Assembly: GCF_017308975.1 (NCBI RefSeq) | Contig: NZ_JADWPD010000038.1 | Location: 1 to 64,000 of the forward strand | Direction: 5' to 3' | Length of the DNA: 64,000 bases | DNA from: Amycolatopsis sp. MtRt-6 | GTDB lineage: Bacteria; Actinomycetota; Actinomycetes; Mycobacteriales; Pseudonocardiaceae | In this document: positions 56,611-64,000 of the stretch, piece after piece | Position numbering within the stretch: the stretch's first letter is position 1 | Layout of the letters: each line of letters begins with the position of its first letter | Position numbers and translations under genes: made by a program | Notes under the pieces: generated by a model | The model's database searches: none | What the model was told of the DNA's origin: nothing | The model's input: only the letters and a program-made list of their open reading frames with translations

Positions 56611-59262
56611 TCAGGTGAGGGTGCGGGGGCGGATGGCGTTGGCCCGGTCGACCAGCTCGATGCGCTGGTCGAGCGTGCCCGCCAGCCGCGCCAGCGCCCG
56701 GTAGCACCGCTCGAGGCCGAAGCGCAGCTCGCGTTCCTCGAGCTGACACCCGAGCACGCGCGCGCCCGGCGTCGGCTTGCCGTGCTTGAGCCACTCGTGC
56801 GCCGCTTCGAGGACGCCGGCGGACAGCCGGGTCTGGCGTTCGACGTCCAGCCGGAGCCGTTCGAGCCGGGCCGACGCGTCGAGCAGGTCGTGCTCGGTGA
56901 CCGGGGTCTCGCGGCCGTTGGCCTTGGTCGCCGTCGTCTTGATCTTGATGGCCGCGACCTGGGCGTCGACGTAGTGCGTCGAGGACGGCGGCACGGTCTC
57001 GAGCACCTCGACCGCGCTCGCCCGGGCGCCCTGCGCCAGGTACACGCGGGCGAGGCCGAAGGCCGCGCTGACGTAGGTGCGGTCCGTGCGCCAGACCAGT
57101 TCGTAGAACCGCGCGGCGGCGAAGTAGTCGCCGACGCCTTCGGCGCTGATGCCCAGGGCGAGCTTCGGGGCGATTTCGCCGGGCAGGTCGTCGTACACCG
57201 CTTCGAACGCGACGTGCGCAACCCGCGAACGGCCGCCCGCGAGCTCGATCAGGCCGCGGTACCAGTCGATCCGCCAGTCGTGCGGGAAGCCGTTCTTGAT
57301 CGCCAGGTACTGCGCGGCCTGCAGCTGCCGCTGCGCCTCGGCGAACTCGCCCAGCTCGATCCGGGCGCGCACGATCCGCAGCCGCACCTCGATCGACTCC
57401 CGCGGCGCGCCGGCCAGCGCTTCGATGGCGGCCCGCGGGTCGAGCGCGGTCGTGGTGGCGAGCACGCCCGCCGCCGGGTCGTCGGTGTCGACCTGCGGGA
57501 TCGGCAGGCCGGCGACGACCTCGTCCGCGCCGGGCAGCGGCACGCTGGCGCCGGCTTCGGGCACGACCAGCTGCACACCGAACGTGCGGCTCTCCGGGCC
57601 GAACACCGTGGACACGCCGGGCCGCGGTTTGCCGGTGCCGAGCGCCATGATCTCGCGCAGCACTCCGGTGAGCTGGTCGGACATCTCCTCGGCGGAGAGG
57701 AACCGCCGGTCCGGGTCGGCGTGCGTCGCACGCCGCAGGAACCGGTAGTACGAACCGAAGAGCGCGAACAGCGGGACCGCGTCCGGGCCGGGCAGGGTCG
57801 TCTTGAACTTGGTGGTGTAGCCGGTGAACTCGAAGCTCAGCACGGCGAGCGTGCGCCCGACGGTGAACAGGTCCGACGCGATCGACGCGCCCTGCGTCGG
57901 CAGTTCCGGCGCGCTGTAGCCGGTGGTGAAGAACAGCGGGCTCTCGTAGTCGTCGGTGCGGCGGACCGCGCCGAGGTCGATGAGCTTCAGCTGTTCGTTG
58001 GTCTGGATGACGTTGTCGGGCTTGAGGTCGCAGTAGAGCAGGCCCTGGCTGTGGAGATAGCCCAGCGCGGGCAGGATCTCCAGCCCGTAGGCGATGACCT
58101 GGCCGATCGGCAGCGGCTCCGGACGGCGGCTTTCCCGGTGGTGCGCCAGTGCGAGCTGCCGCAGCGACTGGCCGCCGACGTACTCCATGACGATGTAGCC
58201 GACGGTCGTCCCGCTGTGGGCGTCCGGGTGCTGCACGAAGTTGTGGATCTTGACGATGTTCGGGTGCTCGACCTCGGCGAGGAACCGCTGCTCGTTGGCC
58301 GCGGCCGCCATCGCCGTCGCGTCACCGGTGTCGATCAGTCCTTTGAGGACGACCCAGCGGTCGCTGACGTTGTGGTCCTGCGCCAGGTAGATCCAGCCGA
58401 GGCCGCCGTAGGCGATCGCGCCGAGCACCTCGTACTGGCCGCCGACCAGCTCGTGCGGCTGCAGCTTCGGGACGAACGAGAACGGCGCGCCGCAGTTCTC
58501 GCACTTCCCTTCCGGCGAACCGGGTTCGCCGTCCTTGCCGCGGCCGACCTTCGCGTTGCAGCTGCCGCAGAACCGCTTTTCCTCCGACACCACCGGGTTC
58601 GACAGCACCGCGGACGCGGGGTCGCGGGCGGGGACCGGCGGCACGTCGACCAGGCCGGCGCCGAGCCGGCCGCGCCGCGACCTCGAAGTCCGCGACGACG
58701 TCCGCCGCGAGGTGCCGGGGAACGCGCCGGGGCCGGAGCCCGAGCCGCTGCCGGTCCCCGTGCCCGTACCGGTTCCCGTGCCGGTGCCCGTGGGGCGGCC
58801 TTCGCTGGTGCGCTCGGGCAGGACGCTTTCGGTGCCCGGGTCCGGCAGCGGGGTGCCGGGACCGGTGTCCGGCCGCGGCACCGGCGGCATGATGCTCTGC
58901 GTCTCCGGCGCCGGCGCCGCGAGCACGCTCGTGAGCTGCGGCTCGTCGGGCTGCGGCGGGTGGACGGCCTGCGTCGGCACCGGCTGGACCGGCGGCAGGA
59001 CGGGGTTCATGCTGCCGGGCGGCTTGGTCGGGTCTTCCGCGCCCGGGATCGGCGCGCCACGCGGCGGCGTCGGCGGACGGCGCACGGGTGCGTGGAACAC
59101 GGTCTCTTCGCCGCCGGAGGGCGGGCCCTCGTCGAGGCGGCCCGAGATCGACGGCTCCGGCGTCTCCCACCGCACCGGTGGCGGCGGCTGCCAGCTCGGC
59201 TTCGCCGGCTGCTGCTCTTCGTCCGGCGCGGCGTGCCGAGGACGGCGCGGCTCCTCCGACAC
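56611..59262 (-). CDS. pknG: Serine/threonine protein kinase PknG
   Basis: An 883-residue kinase with the PknG layout. A disordered Pro/Gly-rich N-terminus (about 1-230) includes a (GT)n/(GS)n run. A rubredoxin-like domain (CGSCNAKVGRG and CENCGAPF) comes before the kinase domain, which shows YGGLGWIYLAQD, YCDLKPDNV and LIDLGAVRR. A TPR-like helical domain fills about 630-880. In mycobacteria PknG phosphorylates GarA and so controls glutamate metabolism. glnH and glnX directly upstream complete the known sensing set. The start is GTG. Confidence 0.95.
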   Translation of the reverse strand: MSEEPRRPRHAAPDEEQQPAKPSWQPPPPVRWETPEPSISGRLDEGPPSGGEETVFHAPVRRPPTPPRGAPIPGAEDPTKPPGSMNPVLPPVQPVPTQAVHPPQPDEPQLTSVLAAPAPETQSIMPPVPRPDTGPGTPLPDPGTESVLPERTSEGRPTGTGTGTGTGTGTGSGSGSGPGAFPGTSRRTSSRTSRSRRGRLGAGLVDVPPVPARDPASAVLSNPVVSEEKRFCGSCNAKVGRGKDGEPGSPEGKCENCGAPFSFVPKLQPHELVGGQYEVLGAIAYGGLGWIYLAQDHNVSDRWVVLKGLIDTGDATAMAAAANEQRFLAEVEHPNIVKIHNFVQHPDAHSGTTVGYIVMEYVGGQSLRQLALAHHRESRRPEPLPIGQVIAYGLEILPALGYLHSQGLLYCDLKPDNVIQTNEQLKLIDLGAVRRTDDYESPLFFTTGYSAPELPTQGASIASDLFTVGRTLAVLSFEFTGYTTKFKTTLPGPDAVPLFALFGSYYRFLRRATHADPDRRFLSAEEMSDQLTGVLREIMALGTGKPRPGVSTVFGPESRTFGVQLVVPEAGASVPLPGADEVVAGLPIPQVDTDDPAAGVLATTTALDPRAAIEALAGAPRESIEVRLRIVRARIELGEFAEAQRQLQAAQYLAIKNGFPHDWRIDWYRGLIELAGGRSRVAHVAFEAVYDDLPGEIAPKLALGISAEGVGDYFAAARFYELVWRTDRTYVSAAFGLARVYLAQGARASAVEVLETVPPSSTHYVDAQVAAIKIKTTATKANGRETPVTEHDLLDASARLERLRLDVERQTRLSAGVLEAAHEWLKHGKPTPGARVLGCQLEERELRFGLERCYRALARLAGTLDQRIELVDRANAIRPRTLT

Positions 59263-59331
59263 TGCTACCTCCCGGATCCCCGTCGACGTGCGAGGATCAA
59301 TCCTAGTCGCGACCGGTTCACTGGTACTGCG

Positions 59332-60306
59332 TCACTGGTACTGGGGCTGCGGCGGCGAAGCCGGCCCCAGCGAAGGCTCCACCCAGCGGCGGTAGCTGTT
59401 CTGCCAGGCGCCGCTGTTGCGGATGTTCTCGAGCACGGCGTTGACGAACTTGACCATGTCCTCGTTGTCCTTGGGCACGCCGATGCCGTAGTTCTCCCGC
59501 GTGAACTGATCGCCGACGACCTGCAGCGTCGGGTCCTGCGCGGCCATGCCGGCGAGGATCGTGTCGTCGGTCGAGATCGCGTCGACCTGGCCCTGCTGGA
59601 GCATCACCAGGCAGTCCGACCAGTTGTCCACCGTGATCGCCACCAGCTTCGCCGGGTCGGTCGCGATCTTCGCCGCCGACGTCGACTTCTTCGCCGCGCA
59701 CACCTTCTTGCCGCTCAGGTCGGCCAGCTTGGTCGCCTTCGACTCCTTCGTGACCAGCAGCCGCTGGCCCGAGACGTAGTACACCGACGAGAACTGGACT
59801 TCCTGCTTGCGCGCGCAGGTGATGCTGTAGGTCCGGACCACGATGTCGACCTGGTGTTCCTTCAGGACGTCCGCGCGCTGCCCCGACGTGATCGCGCGGA
59901 ACTGGACGCGGCCCTCGGGCGCGCCGAAGATCTGGCGGGCGATCTCGTTGACGAGGTCGATGTCGAAGCCCTCGAGGTTGCCCGAGGTGGGGTTGCGGAA
60001 GCCGAACAGGTAGGTCGTCTGGTCGACGCCGGCGATGAGCTTGCCGCGTTCCTTGATCTTCGCCATGGTCGAGCCGTCGGGGATCGACGTGCCCTTGTCC
60101 GGCGCCAGGCTGGCCAGCGGGTTGCAGCTGGTGTCGCTGCCACCGCCCGCCGACGCGTCCGGGCCGGCGACGTGCGCGGGCTGCGGCCAGGCCGCGTTGC
60201 CGACCGGAGCCGGGTCGACCGGTTTTCCGGGGCTGCCGCAGGACGCCGCCAGCAGCGCGACGACCGCCAGCACGCCCGCCCGGACCGTGATGCGCCGCCT
60301 GTTCAC
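59332..60306 (-). CDS. glnH: Glutamine/amino-acid-binding lipoprotein GlnH
   Basis: A 324-residue periplasmic-binding-type lipoprotein. The lipobox is LLAASC near residue 24. The solute-binding domain begins RGKLIAGVDQTTYLFGF, with GFDIDLVNEIARQIFG and DIVVRTYSITCAR. In M. tuberculosis GlnH binds aspartate/glutamate-type ligands and signals through GlnX to PknG. The GTG start overlaps the glnX stop (GTGA). Confidence 0.92.
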   Translation of the reverse strand: MNRRRITVRAGVLAVVALLAASCGSPGKPVDPAPVGNAAWPQPAHVAGPDASAGGGSDTSCNPLASLAPDKGTSIPDGSTMAKIKERGKLIAGVDQTTYLFGFRNPTSGNLEGFDIDLVNEIARQIFGAPEGRVQFRAITSGQRADVLKEHQVDIVVRTYSITCARKQEVQFSSVYYVSGQRLLVTKESKATKLADLSGKKVCAAKKSTSAAKIATDPAKLVAITVDNWSDCLVMLQQGQVDAISTDDTILAGMAAQDPTLQVVGDQFTRENYGIGVPKDNEDMVKFVNAVLENIRNSGAWQNSYRRWVEPSLGPASPPQPQYQ

Positions 60307-61721
60307 CGGTACTCCCTCAGTCGTTCCCGGATTCCCATGGTGACACCCGCCGCGGCGACGACCGCCAGGACGGCCAGGCCGGGCGCGAGGAGCGTCAGCG
60401 CGCGGTCGCCGTTGTGGGTGTCGTCGAGGAATTCCTGCCTGCCGACGTCGATGGCCGCCTGGAGGCTGTCGTCGAGCCGCCGGAACGCCGGCGCCGAGCC
60501 GTCCGTCTTGTCCTCCAGCACGGCGAAGTCGACGGCTTCCTGGTACTGGCCGGCGTCGTCCTGGGCGCGGACTTCCTTGTGCGCCTTGAGCCAGTCGTTC
60601 GCGGCCTTCGTCGCGTCGGCGACCTTCGCGACGCCTTCGCCGTCCTTGATGAGACCGCGGGCCTCGCCGAGCAGGCCGCCTTGGCCGTCGGGGCCGACGA
60701 GCTGGGCCGCGTTGTCGCCGAAGTCCTTCTCGTACGCCGCGCCGTCGCCCCGGGCGACCAGCGTCAGCGTTTCGTCCGCGCGGGCCTGCAGCGCGGCGAT
60801 GCGCGCGCGGACCAGCACGTCGACGCGGTGCGAGCCGTCGTCCTGGCCGCTGCCGACCAGGCTGCCCTGCACGATCAGCGCGACCGCGCCCCACAGCAGC
60901 GAAACCACGACGGCGGCCGTCGCGACGACGAGCCCGACGTTGAGCAGCCGGTTGGTGCGCCGGGTCAGGTAGACCTGCGCCGCGATGAGCGCGGCCAGCA
61001 GCGCGAGCACCAGGATCGTGGCGAGCCACGGGAACCCGGTGGCGCTGTCCTGCTCGTCGATCAGCCGCTCGGTGTCGGCGCGGTAGAGGTCCTGCGCGGC
61101 CGGCAGGATCTTCGCCCGCATCAGCTCGGACGCCTCGCGGAGGTAGGACGCGCCGACCGGATAGCCGAGCCGGTTGTTCGTCCGGGCCGTCTCGACGAGC
61201 CCGGTGTAGACGGGCAGCGACTGGCTGAGGACGTCGACCGGGGCGGCCGCGTCGGCGACGTCCGAGGCGTCGGAGGCGGCCTTGGCGAGCGCGGCGCCGG
61301 CTTCGGCGATGTCGCGCTCGTAGCGCTGGCGGAGTTCGGGAGGTTCGGTGCCGATGGAGAGGAACGCGCTCGCGGCGGTCGCGTCGGCGTCCGAGAGCGA
61401 GCGGTAGACCTGCTGCGCGGCGGCGGCGAGGGGCTCGCGGTGGTCGATGACGCCGCTGATCGTGTCGTCGCGGTCCTGCACCGACAGCGTCGCGACCAGG
61501 CCGGCCACGAGCGAGAGCAGCACCAGCCCGACGGCGATCACGGTCAGCCTGCCGGGTGTGGTCGCGGCGGACCGGATGATCGCGCGGACCCCCTGGCCCG
61601 GCAGGTCGAGCAGCCCCAGCAGGCCGCTGCGGCCCCCGGCGCGGTCGTGGCCGCCCGGTGGCGACGGTGCGGGTCCCGGCGCGGGCGCCGTCGGCCCCGG
61701 GGCCGTCGCAGTGCTGGTCAT
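60303..61721 (-). CDS. glnX: GlnX-like transmembrane protein
   Basis: A 472-residue protein with four membrane helices at about 60-82, 228-250, 262-288 and 440-460. These frame two extracytoplasmic helical domains rich in Ala and charged residues. A Pro-rich cytoplasmic N-terminus precedes them. It is placed as in the mycobacterial glnX-glnH-pknG operon, where GlnX links the binding protein to the kinase. It is the first gene of the operon. Confidence 0.88.
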   Translation of the reverse strand: MTSTATAPGPTAPAPGPAPSPPGGHDRAGGRSGLLGLLDLPGQGVRAIIRSAATTPGRLTVIAVGLVLLSLVAGLVATLSVQDRDDTISGVIDHREPLAAAAQQVYRSLSDADATAASAFLSIGTEPPELRQRYERDIAEAGAALAKAASDASDVADAAAPVDVLSQSLPVYTGLVETARTNNRLGYPVGASYLREASELMRAKILPAAQDLYRADTERLIDEQDSATGFPWLATILVLALLAALIAAQVYLTRRTNRLLNVGLVVATAAVVVSLLWGAVALIVQGSLVGSGQDDGSHRVDVLVRARIAALQARADETLTLVARGDGAAYEKDFGDNAAQLVGPDGQGGLLGEARGLIKDGEGVAKVADATKAANDWLKAHKEVRAQDDAGQYQEAVDFAVLEDKTDGSAPAFRRLDDSLQAAIDVGRQEFLDDTHNGDRALTLLAPGLAVLAVVAAAGVTMGIRERLREYR

Positions 61722-61899
61722 CCCCGATTCCTCCCCGTGCCATCCGGGGTTTCACCACCCGGATCCCCCCGAAAGGCTCGCTGCGAGCCGTACCCGCAGA
61801 AGGTAGCCGAGTCGCCGTGCGCGCAGCCACCGGCACCGCCCGCTGTCATCAGCACGTGATCTGGGGCGATGTGTTCCCGCGCACACCGGTGATCAGGTC

Positions 61900-62260
61900 C
61901 GCACCTCCGCCGGCCGCCGTCTTTCGGTCCCGCCGTCAGTGTGCCGCCGGCCAGTGCGAGCTGCTCACGCATGCCGGCCGGGCCGAATCCTTCACCTGTC
62001 CGAGTGAACGCCCCGAGGCCGTCGCGGACGTCGAGCCGCATCCGGATGTCCTCGCCCGGCGCGCGCCTGCCGGCGTTGGTCAGGGCTTCCCGGCGAGCTT
62101 TGCGACCGCCGGACCGTCCACATCGGACCGTTCGGTCAGCAGCGTCTCGGCTCGCTCCAGTCGCACCCCCAGCGAGTGCGCCGGCGTCGTGGAACTCGCG
62201 GGCGATCCGGGTGCGTTCGTCGAGCGCGGCGAGCAGCTGCACCACGAGCCGGCTCGGCAC
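61900..62260 (-). pseudogene. Remnant of a NarL-type sensor histidine kinase
   Basis: Pieces of a HisKA_3/HATPase histidine kinase lie in order but in two frames. Frame A has LLAALDERTRIAREFHDAG near 62240. Frame B has HSLGVRLERAETLLTERSD near 62165. Frame A resumes with REALTNAGRR near 62085 and then FGPAGMREQLALAGGTLTAG near 61950. The H-box His and the ATPase end are recognisable, but most of the ATP-binding domain and the N-terminus are missing. It has at least two frameshifts and a deletion. No response regulator remains nearby. Confidence 0.7.
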
Positions 62261-62287
62261 GGTCGATGATCCCGCTTCGCCGGGAAG

Positions 62288-63550
62288 TCAGCCGCGGATG
62301 GCCGGGGCGAGCGAGTGCGGGAGCACGGCTTCGGGGTCCGGCGGCCGCCTGACCACCACCTCGACGTCGTCGGCGAAGCGGTACGGCTTCGCGCCGAGGA
62401 TCCCGCCGAAATGCCGCCGCAGCCGGGACATCTCGGCACGGACGGTCACCGTGCGGCCGGCGTCGCCGAACAGGTCGGCCGACAGCTCGGACGCCGACCG
62501 GCCGTCGCGGTGGCTGGCCAGCACGTACAGCACCTCGGCGTGGCGCGGGCTGAGCCGGTGCGTCCAGGTCCCGGCGGCGCCGGCCACGGTGAGCTCGGGC
62601 TCGCGCGGCGACCGGACGTCGAGCACGACGCGGGTGGGCGGCGCGGCCTCGTTGTCGGTCAGCCGGATCAGCCAGCCGCCGGGCACCGGCTCGACCGAGC
62701 AGCCGCCGTACGCGGGCAGCCAGACCCGGCCGGGCCCGAGGCCGGTGGGCAGCGCGACCCGGTCGACCGGCGCGAGGCCGGCGGCCGCGGCGACCCAGCC
62801 GTGTTCGTCGGCCACGACCGCCCGTCCGCCGACCTTGGCGAGGACAGGGACGGCGAAGCCGCGAAGCCGTTCGAGCTCGGTGAGGTGGGTGGTGCGCAGC
62901 TGGGCCTCCGCCAGCCGCGTGACGGCGTCGACCAGCGCCAACGTCGTCGCGTGGACGGTCGAGGCCGGCCCGGAGAGGTCGACGACGCCGAGCAGCTTGC
63001 CGTCGCGCGGGTCGTGCAGCGGCGCGGCCGCGCACGTCCAGGAGTGCTGAGCCCGGACGTAATGTTCGGCCGAGTACACCTGCAGCGGGCTGCGCGCGAC
63101 CAGCGCGGTGCCGATCGCGTTCGTGCCGACCGCTTCCTCCTGCCAGTCGACGCCTTCGACGAACCCGAGCCCGTCGGCACGGCGGCGGACCGCGGCACTG
63201 CCGTCCCGCCACAGGACGGCGCCACCCGCGTCGGCGATGACCATGATGTGCGCGGCCTGCTCGGCGAGGCTGATGAGCCCGCCGCGCAGGACGGGCAGCG
63301 CCTCGGCCAGCCCGCTCGCGCGGCGGCGCGCTTCCAGCTGTTCGAAGGTCAGGACGGGCGCGGCGGCCCGGCCGTCGGGGTCCAGGCCCAGCCGGCGCAT
63401 CCGCTGCCAGGAGGCGTCGATGACCGGCCGCGGCCGGCTCGGCAGCTTCTGGCCGCTCAGGGCCGCTTCGTGCACCCGCGCGAGGACACGGGCGTGCTGC
63501 CGGGGATCCACCCCGGCCGGCAACGCTGCCTCGAGGTCTCGCTGCCCCAA
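62288..63550 (-). CDS. AcoR-like GAF-domain transcriptional regulator
   Basis: A 420-residue regulator resembling the N-terminal part of AcoR: VIDASWQRMRRLGLDPDG near 43 and a GAF region with GFVEGVDWQEEAVGTNAIGTAL and AQHSWTCAAAPLHDPRDG. Instead of a sigma-54 AAA+ domain it ends in a winged-helix-like part (LSPRHAEVLYVLASHRDGRSASELSADLF, then EMSRLRRHFG), the usual actinobacterial form. The TTG start is supported by AAGGAG six bases upstream. The gene behind it encodes a TPP-dependent E1-alpha, consistent with control of acetoin or 2-oxoacid breakdown. Confidence 0.85.
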   Translation of the reverse strand: MGQRDLEAALPAGVDPRQHARVLARVHEAALSGQKLPSRPRPVIDASWQRMRRLGLDPDGRAAAPVLTFEQLEARRRASGLAEALPVLRGGLISLAEQAAHIMVIADAGGAVLWRDGSAAVRRRADGLGFVEGVDWQEEAVGTNAIGTALVARSPLQVYSAEHYVRAQHSWTCAAAPLHDPRDGKLLGVVDLSGPASTVHATTLALVDAVTRLAEAQLRTTHLTELERLRGFAVPVLAKVGGRAVVADEHGWVAAAAGLAPVDRVALPTGLGPGRVWLPAYGGCSVEPVPGGWLIRLTDNEAAPPTRVVLDVRSPREPELTVAGAAGTWTHRLSPRHAEVLYVLASHRDGRSASELSADLFGDAGRTVTVRAEMSRLRRHFGGILGAKPYRFADDVEVVVRRPPDPEAVLPHSLAPAIRG

Positions 63551-63636
63551 CCGCCGCTCCTTGTGCTGTGCCTCCTCGGAGTCTGCCGTTTCAGTCGGGT
63601 GATCGGTAGGTGGCGCACATCGCGCTCGATCGCCGG

Positions 63637-64000
63637 TCAGTACGTGATGTAGACGCCGGTCCCGAGGTCGGCCGGAGCCGGTTCGGGCGCGACGACCGAG
63701 TCCTCGACGAGCCGGGCGACTTCGGCATCGATGGCGTCGAGGACCTGTTCGCGCAGCTCACCGCTGTCGGTGACGCGGGCGCGGAACCGCTGGAGGCAGT
63801 CGCCGACGTGCCGCGGGAAGCCGGCTTCGATCAGCGTCGGACCACCGCCACCGCGAGCGCGGCAGACGGCTTCTCCCGCCGCTTCGTGCACGGCGAAAAA
63901 GTCGGATCCGTCGACGACGACGGCCGGCACGTCGAGCCCGGCCACCCGATCGGCGTAACCGGGGTTCTCGGTGACGAAGATGGCGGGAAGGTGCCAGGCC
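63637..64000 (-). CDS. TPP-dependent dehydrogenase E1-alpha subunit (acetoin dehydrogenase-like), partial
   Basis: The C-terminal 120 residues of a gene whose start is outside the window. LPAIFVTENPGYADRVAGLD, VVVDGSDFFAVHEAAGEAVCR and GGGPTLIEAGFPRHVGD match E1-alpha subunits of acetoin or branched 2-oxoacid dehydrogenases. The stretch between NPGYA and DRVAG is about 15 residues shorter than usual in E1-alpha. The adjacent AcoR-like regulator favours acetoin. The frame is open to the window edge, so position 64000 is not the true start. Confidence 0.8.
   Translation of the reverse strand, partial: AWHLPAIFVTENPGYADRVAGLDVPAVVVDGSDFFAVHEAAGEAVCRARGGGGPTLIEAGFPRHVGDCLQRFRARVTDSGELREQVLDAIDAEVARLVEDSVVAPEPAPADLGTGVYITY

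Noticed and set aside
56782..60972. Very long plus-strand open frame opposite pknG, glnH and glnX
   Set aside because: It is an antisense shadow. The minus strand encodes three recognisable proteins across it, and the plus-strand product is Arg/Ala/Val low complexity with no domain.

Overview
The window is a GC-rich (roughly 70%) actinobacterial chromosome segment. The closest fit is Amycolatopsis or another member of the Pseudonocardiaceae. This is inferred from mycobacterial-type gene neighbourhoods (regulator-hbhA-DUF2516, glnX-glnH-pknG), DUF397 and DUF5753 regulators, frequent GTG/TTG starts, ATGA/GTGA/TGATG gene overlaps, and intergenic repeats of a type I associate with Amycolatopsis. 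No phage, insertion sequence, CRISPR array or rRNA is visible. The only RNA genes are three tRNAs (Glu, Asp, Phe).

Layout. 0.3-3.3 kb: a coupled operon of an editing-domain protein, an ornithine cyclodeaminase-family enzyme and an unusual MIO-type lyase. 3.4-4.9 kb: the DUF2516, hbhA-like and XRE-regulator operon with a 21-bp palindrome in front. 5-10.8 kb: a PCMT-like methyltransferase, zinc-ribbon proteins, a VOC protein facing a CGNR regulator, four DnaA boxes, a DUF445 protein and a dapC-like aminotransferase. 11.5-16.4 kb: a repetitive secreted protein, the divergent yczR/yczE pair, and a split HTH plus Clp_N pair. 16.5-24.6 kb: a PP2C-like protein, DUF998, a D-cysteine desulfhydrase-family protein, a RibD-type reductase, an amidase-TetR-MpaB operon, a tandem-repeat tract, and a second CGNR regulator facing a fluoroacetate-dehalogenase-like hydrolase. 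24.7-28.2 kb: a four-gene membrane/secreted operon of unknown role. 28.3-32.5 kb: DUF397, two small ORFs, three SAM methyltransferases and an XRE-DUF5753 regulator.

32.7-40.8 kb: a metallo-beta-lactamase-fold protein, gnd, a fused ClpC2-like repressor with a tiny membrane peptide, then an aromatic catabolism block (pobA, ferredoxin reductase, IclR, NIPSNAP, MetE-like). 40.8-47.1 kb: an NCS2 permease, a rhomboid-like protein, a PAS-GGDEF-EAL protein, an arylamine N-acetyltransferase and a YciI protein. 47.7-48.0 kb: the tRNA cluster. 48.1-54.4 kb: a SCO6745-family protein, small proteins, a pyrimidine-rich tract, cspA, an L,D-transpeptidase, and an ECF sigma factor with a membrane partner. 54.4-64 kb: a ProP-like transporter, a thioesterase, pknG-glnH-glnX (amino-acid sensing that controls glutamate metabolism), a decayed histidine kinase, and an AcoR-like regulator with a TPP-dependent E1-alpha gene that runs off the edge.

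The most striking signal is regulatory. Two separate loci encode Clp_N domains without AAA+ motors, joined or coupled to the same kind of HTH. Both carry paired GTCAAC-N4/5-GTTGAC palindromes laid over a -35/-10 promoter with identical spacing (17-bp spacer, then 7 nt to the ATG, so probably leaderless). One locus also has an 18-residue membrane peptide overlapping its end. Other candidate systems are the CGNR operator pair, the DnaA-box cluster and the four-gene membrane operon.
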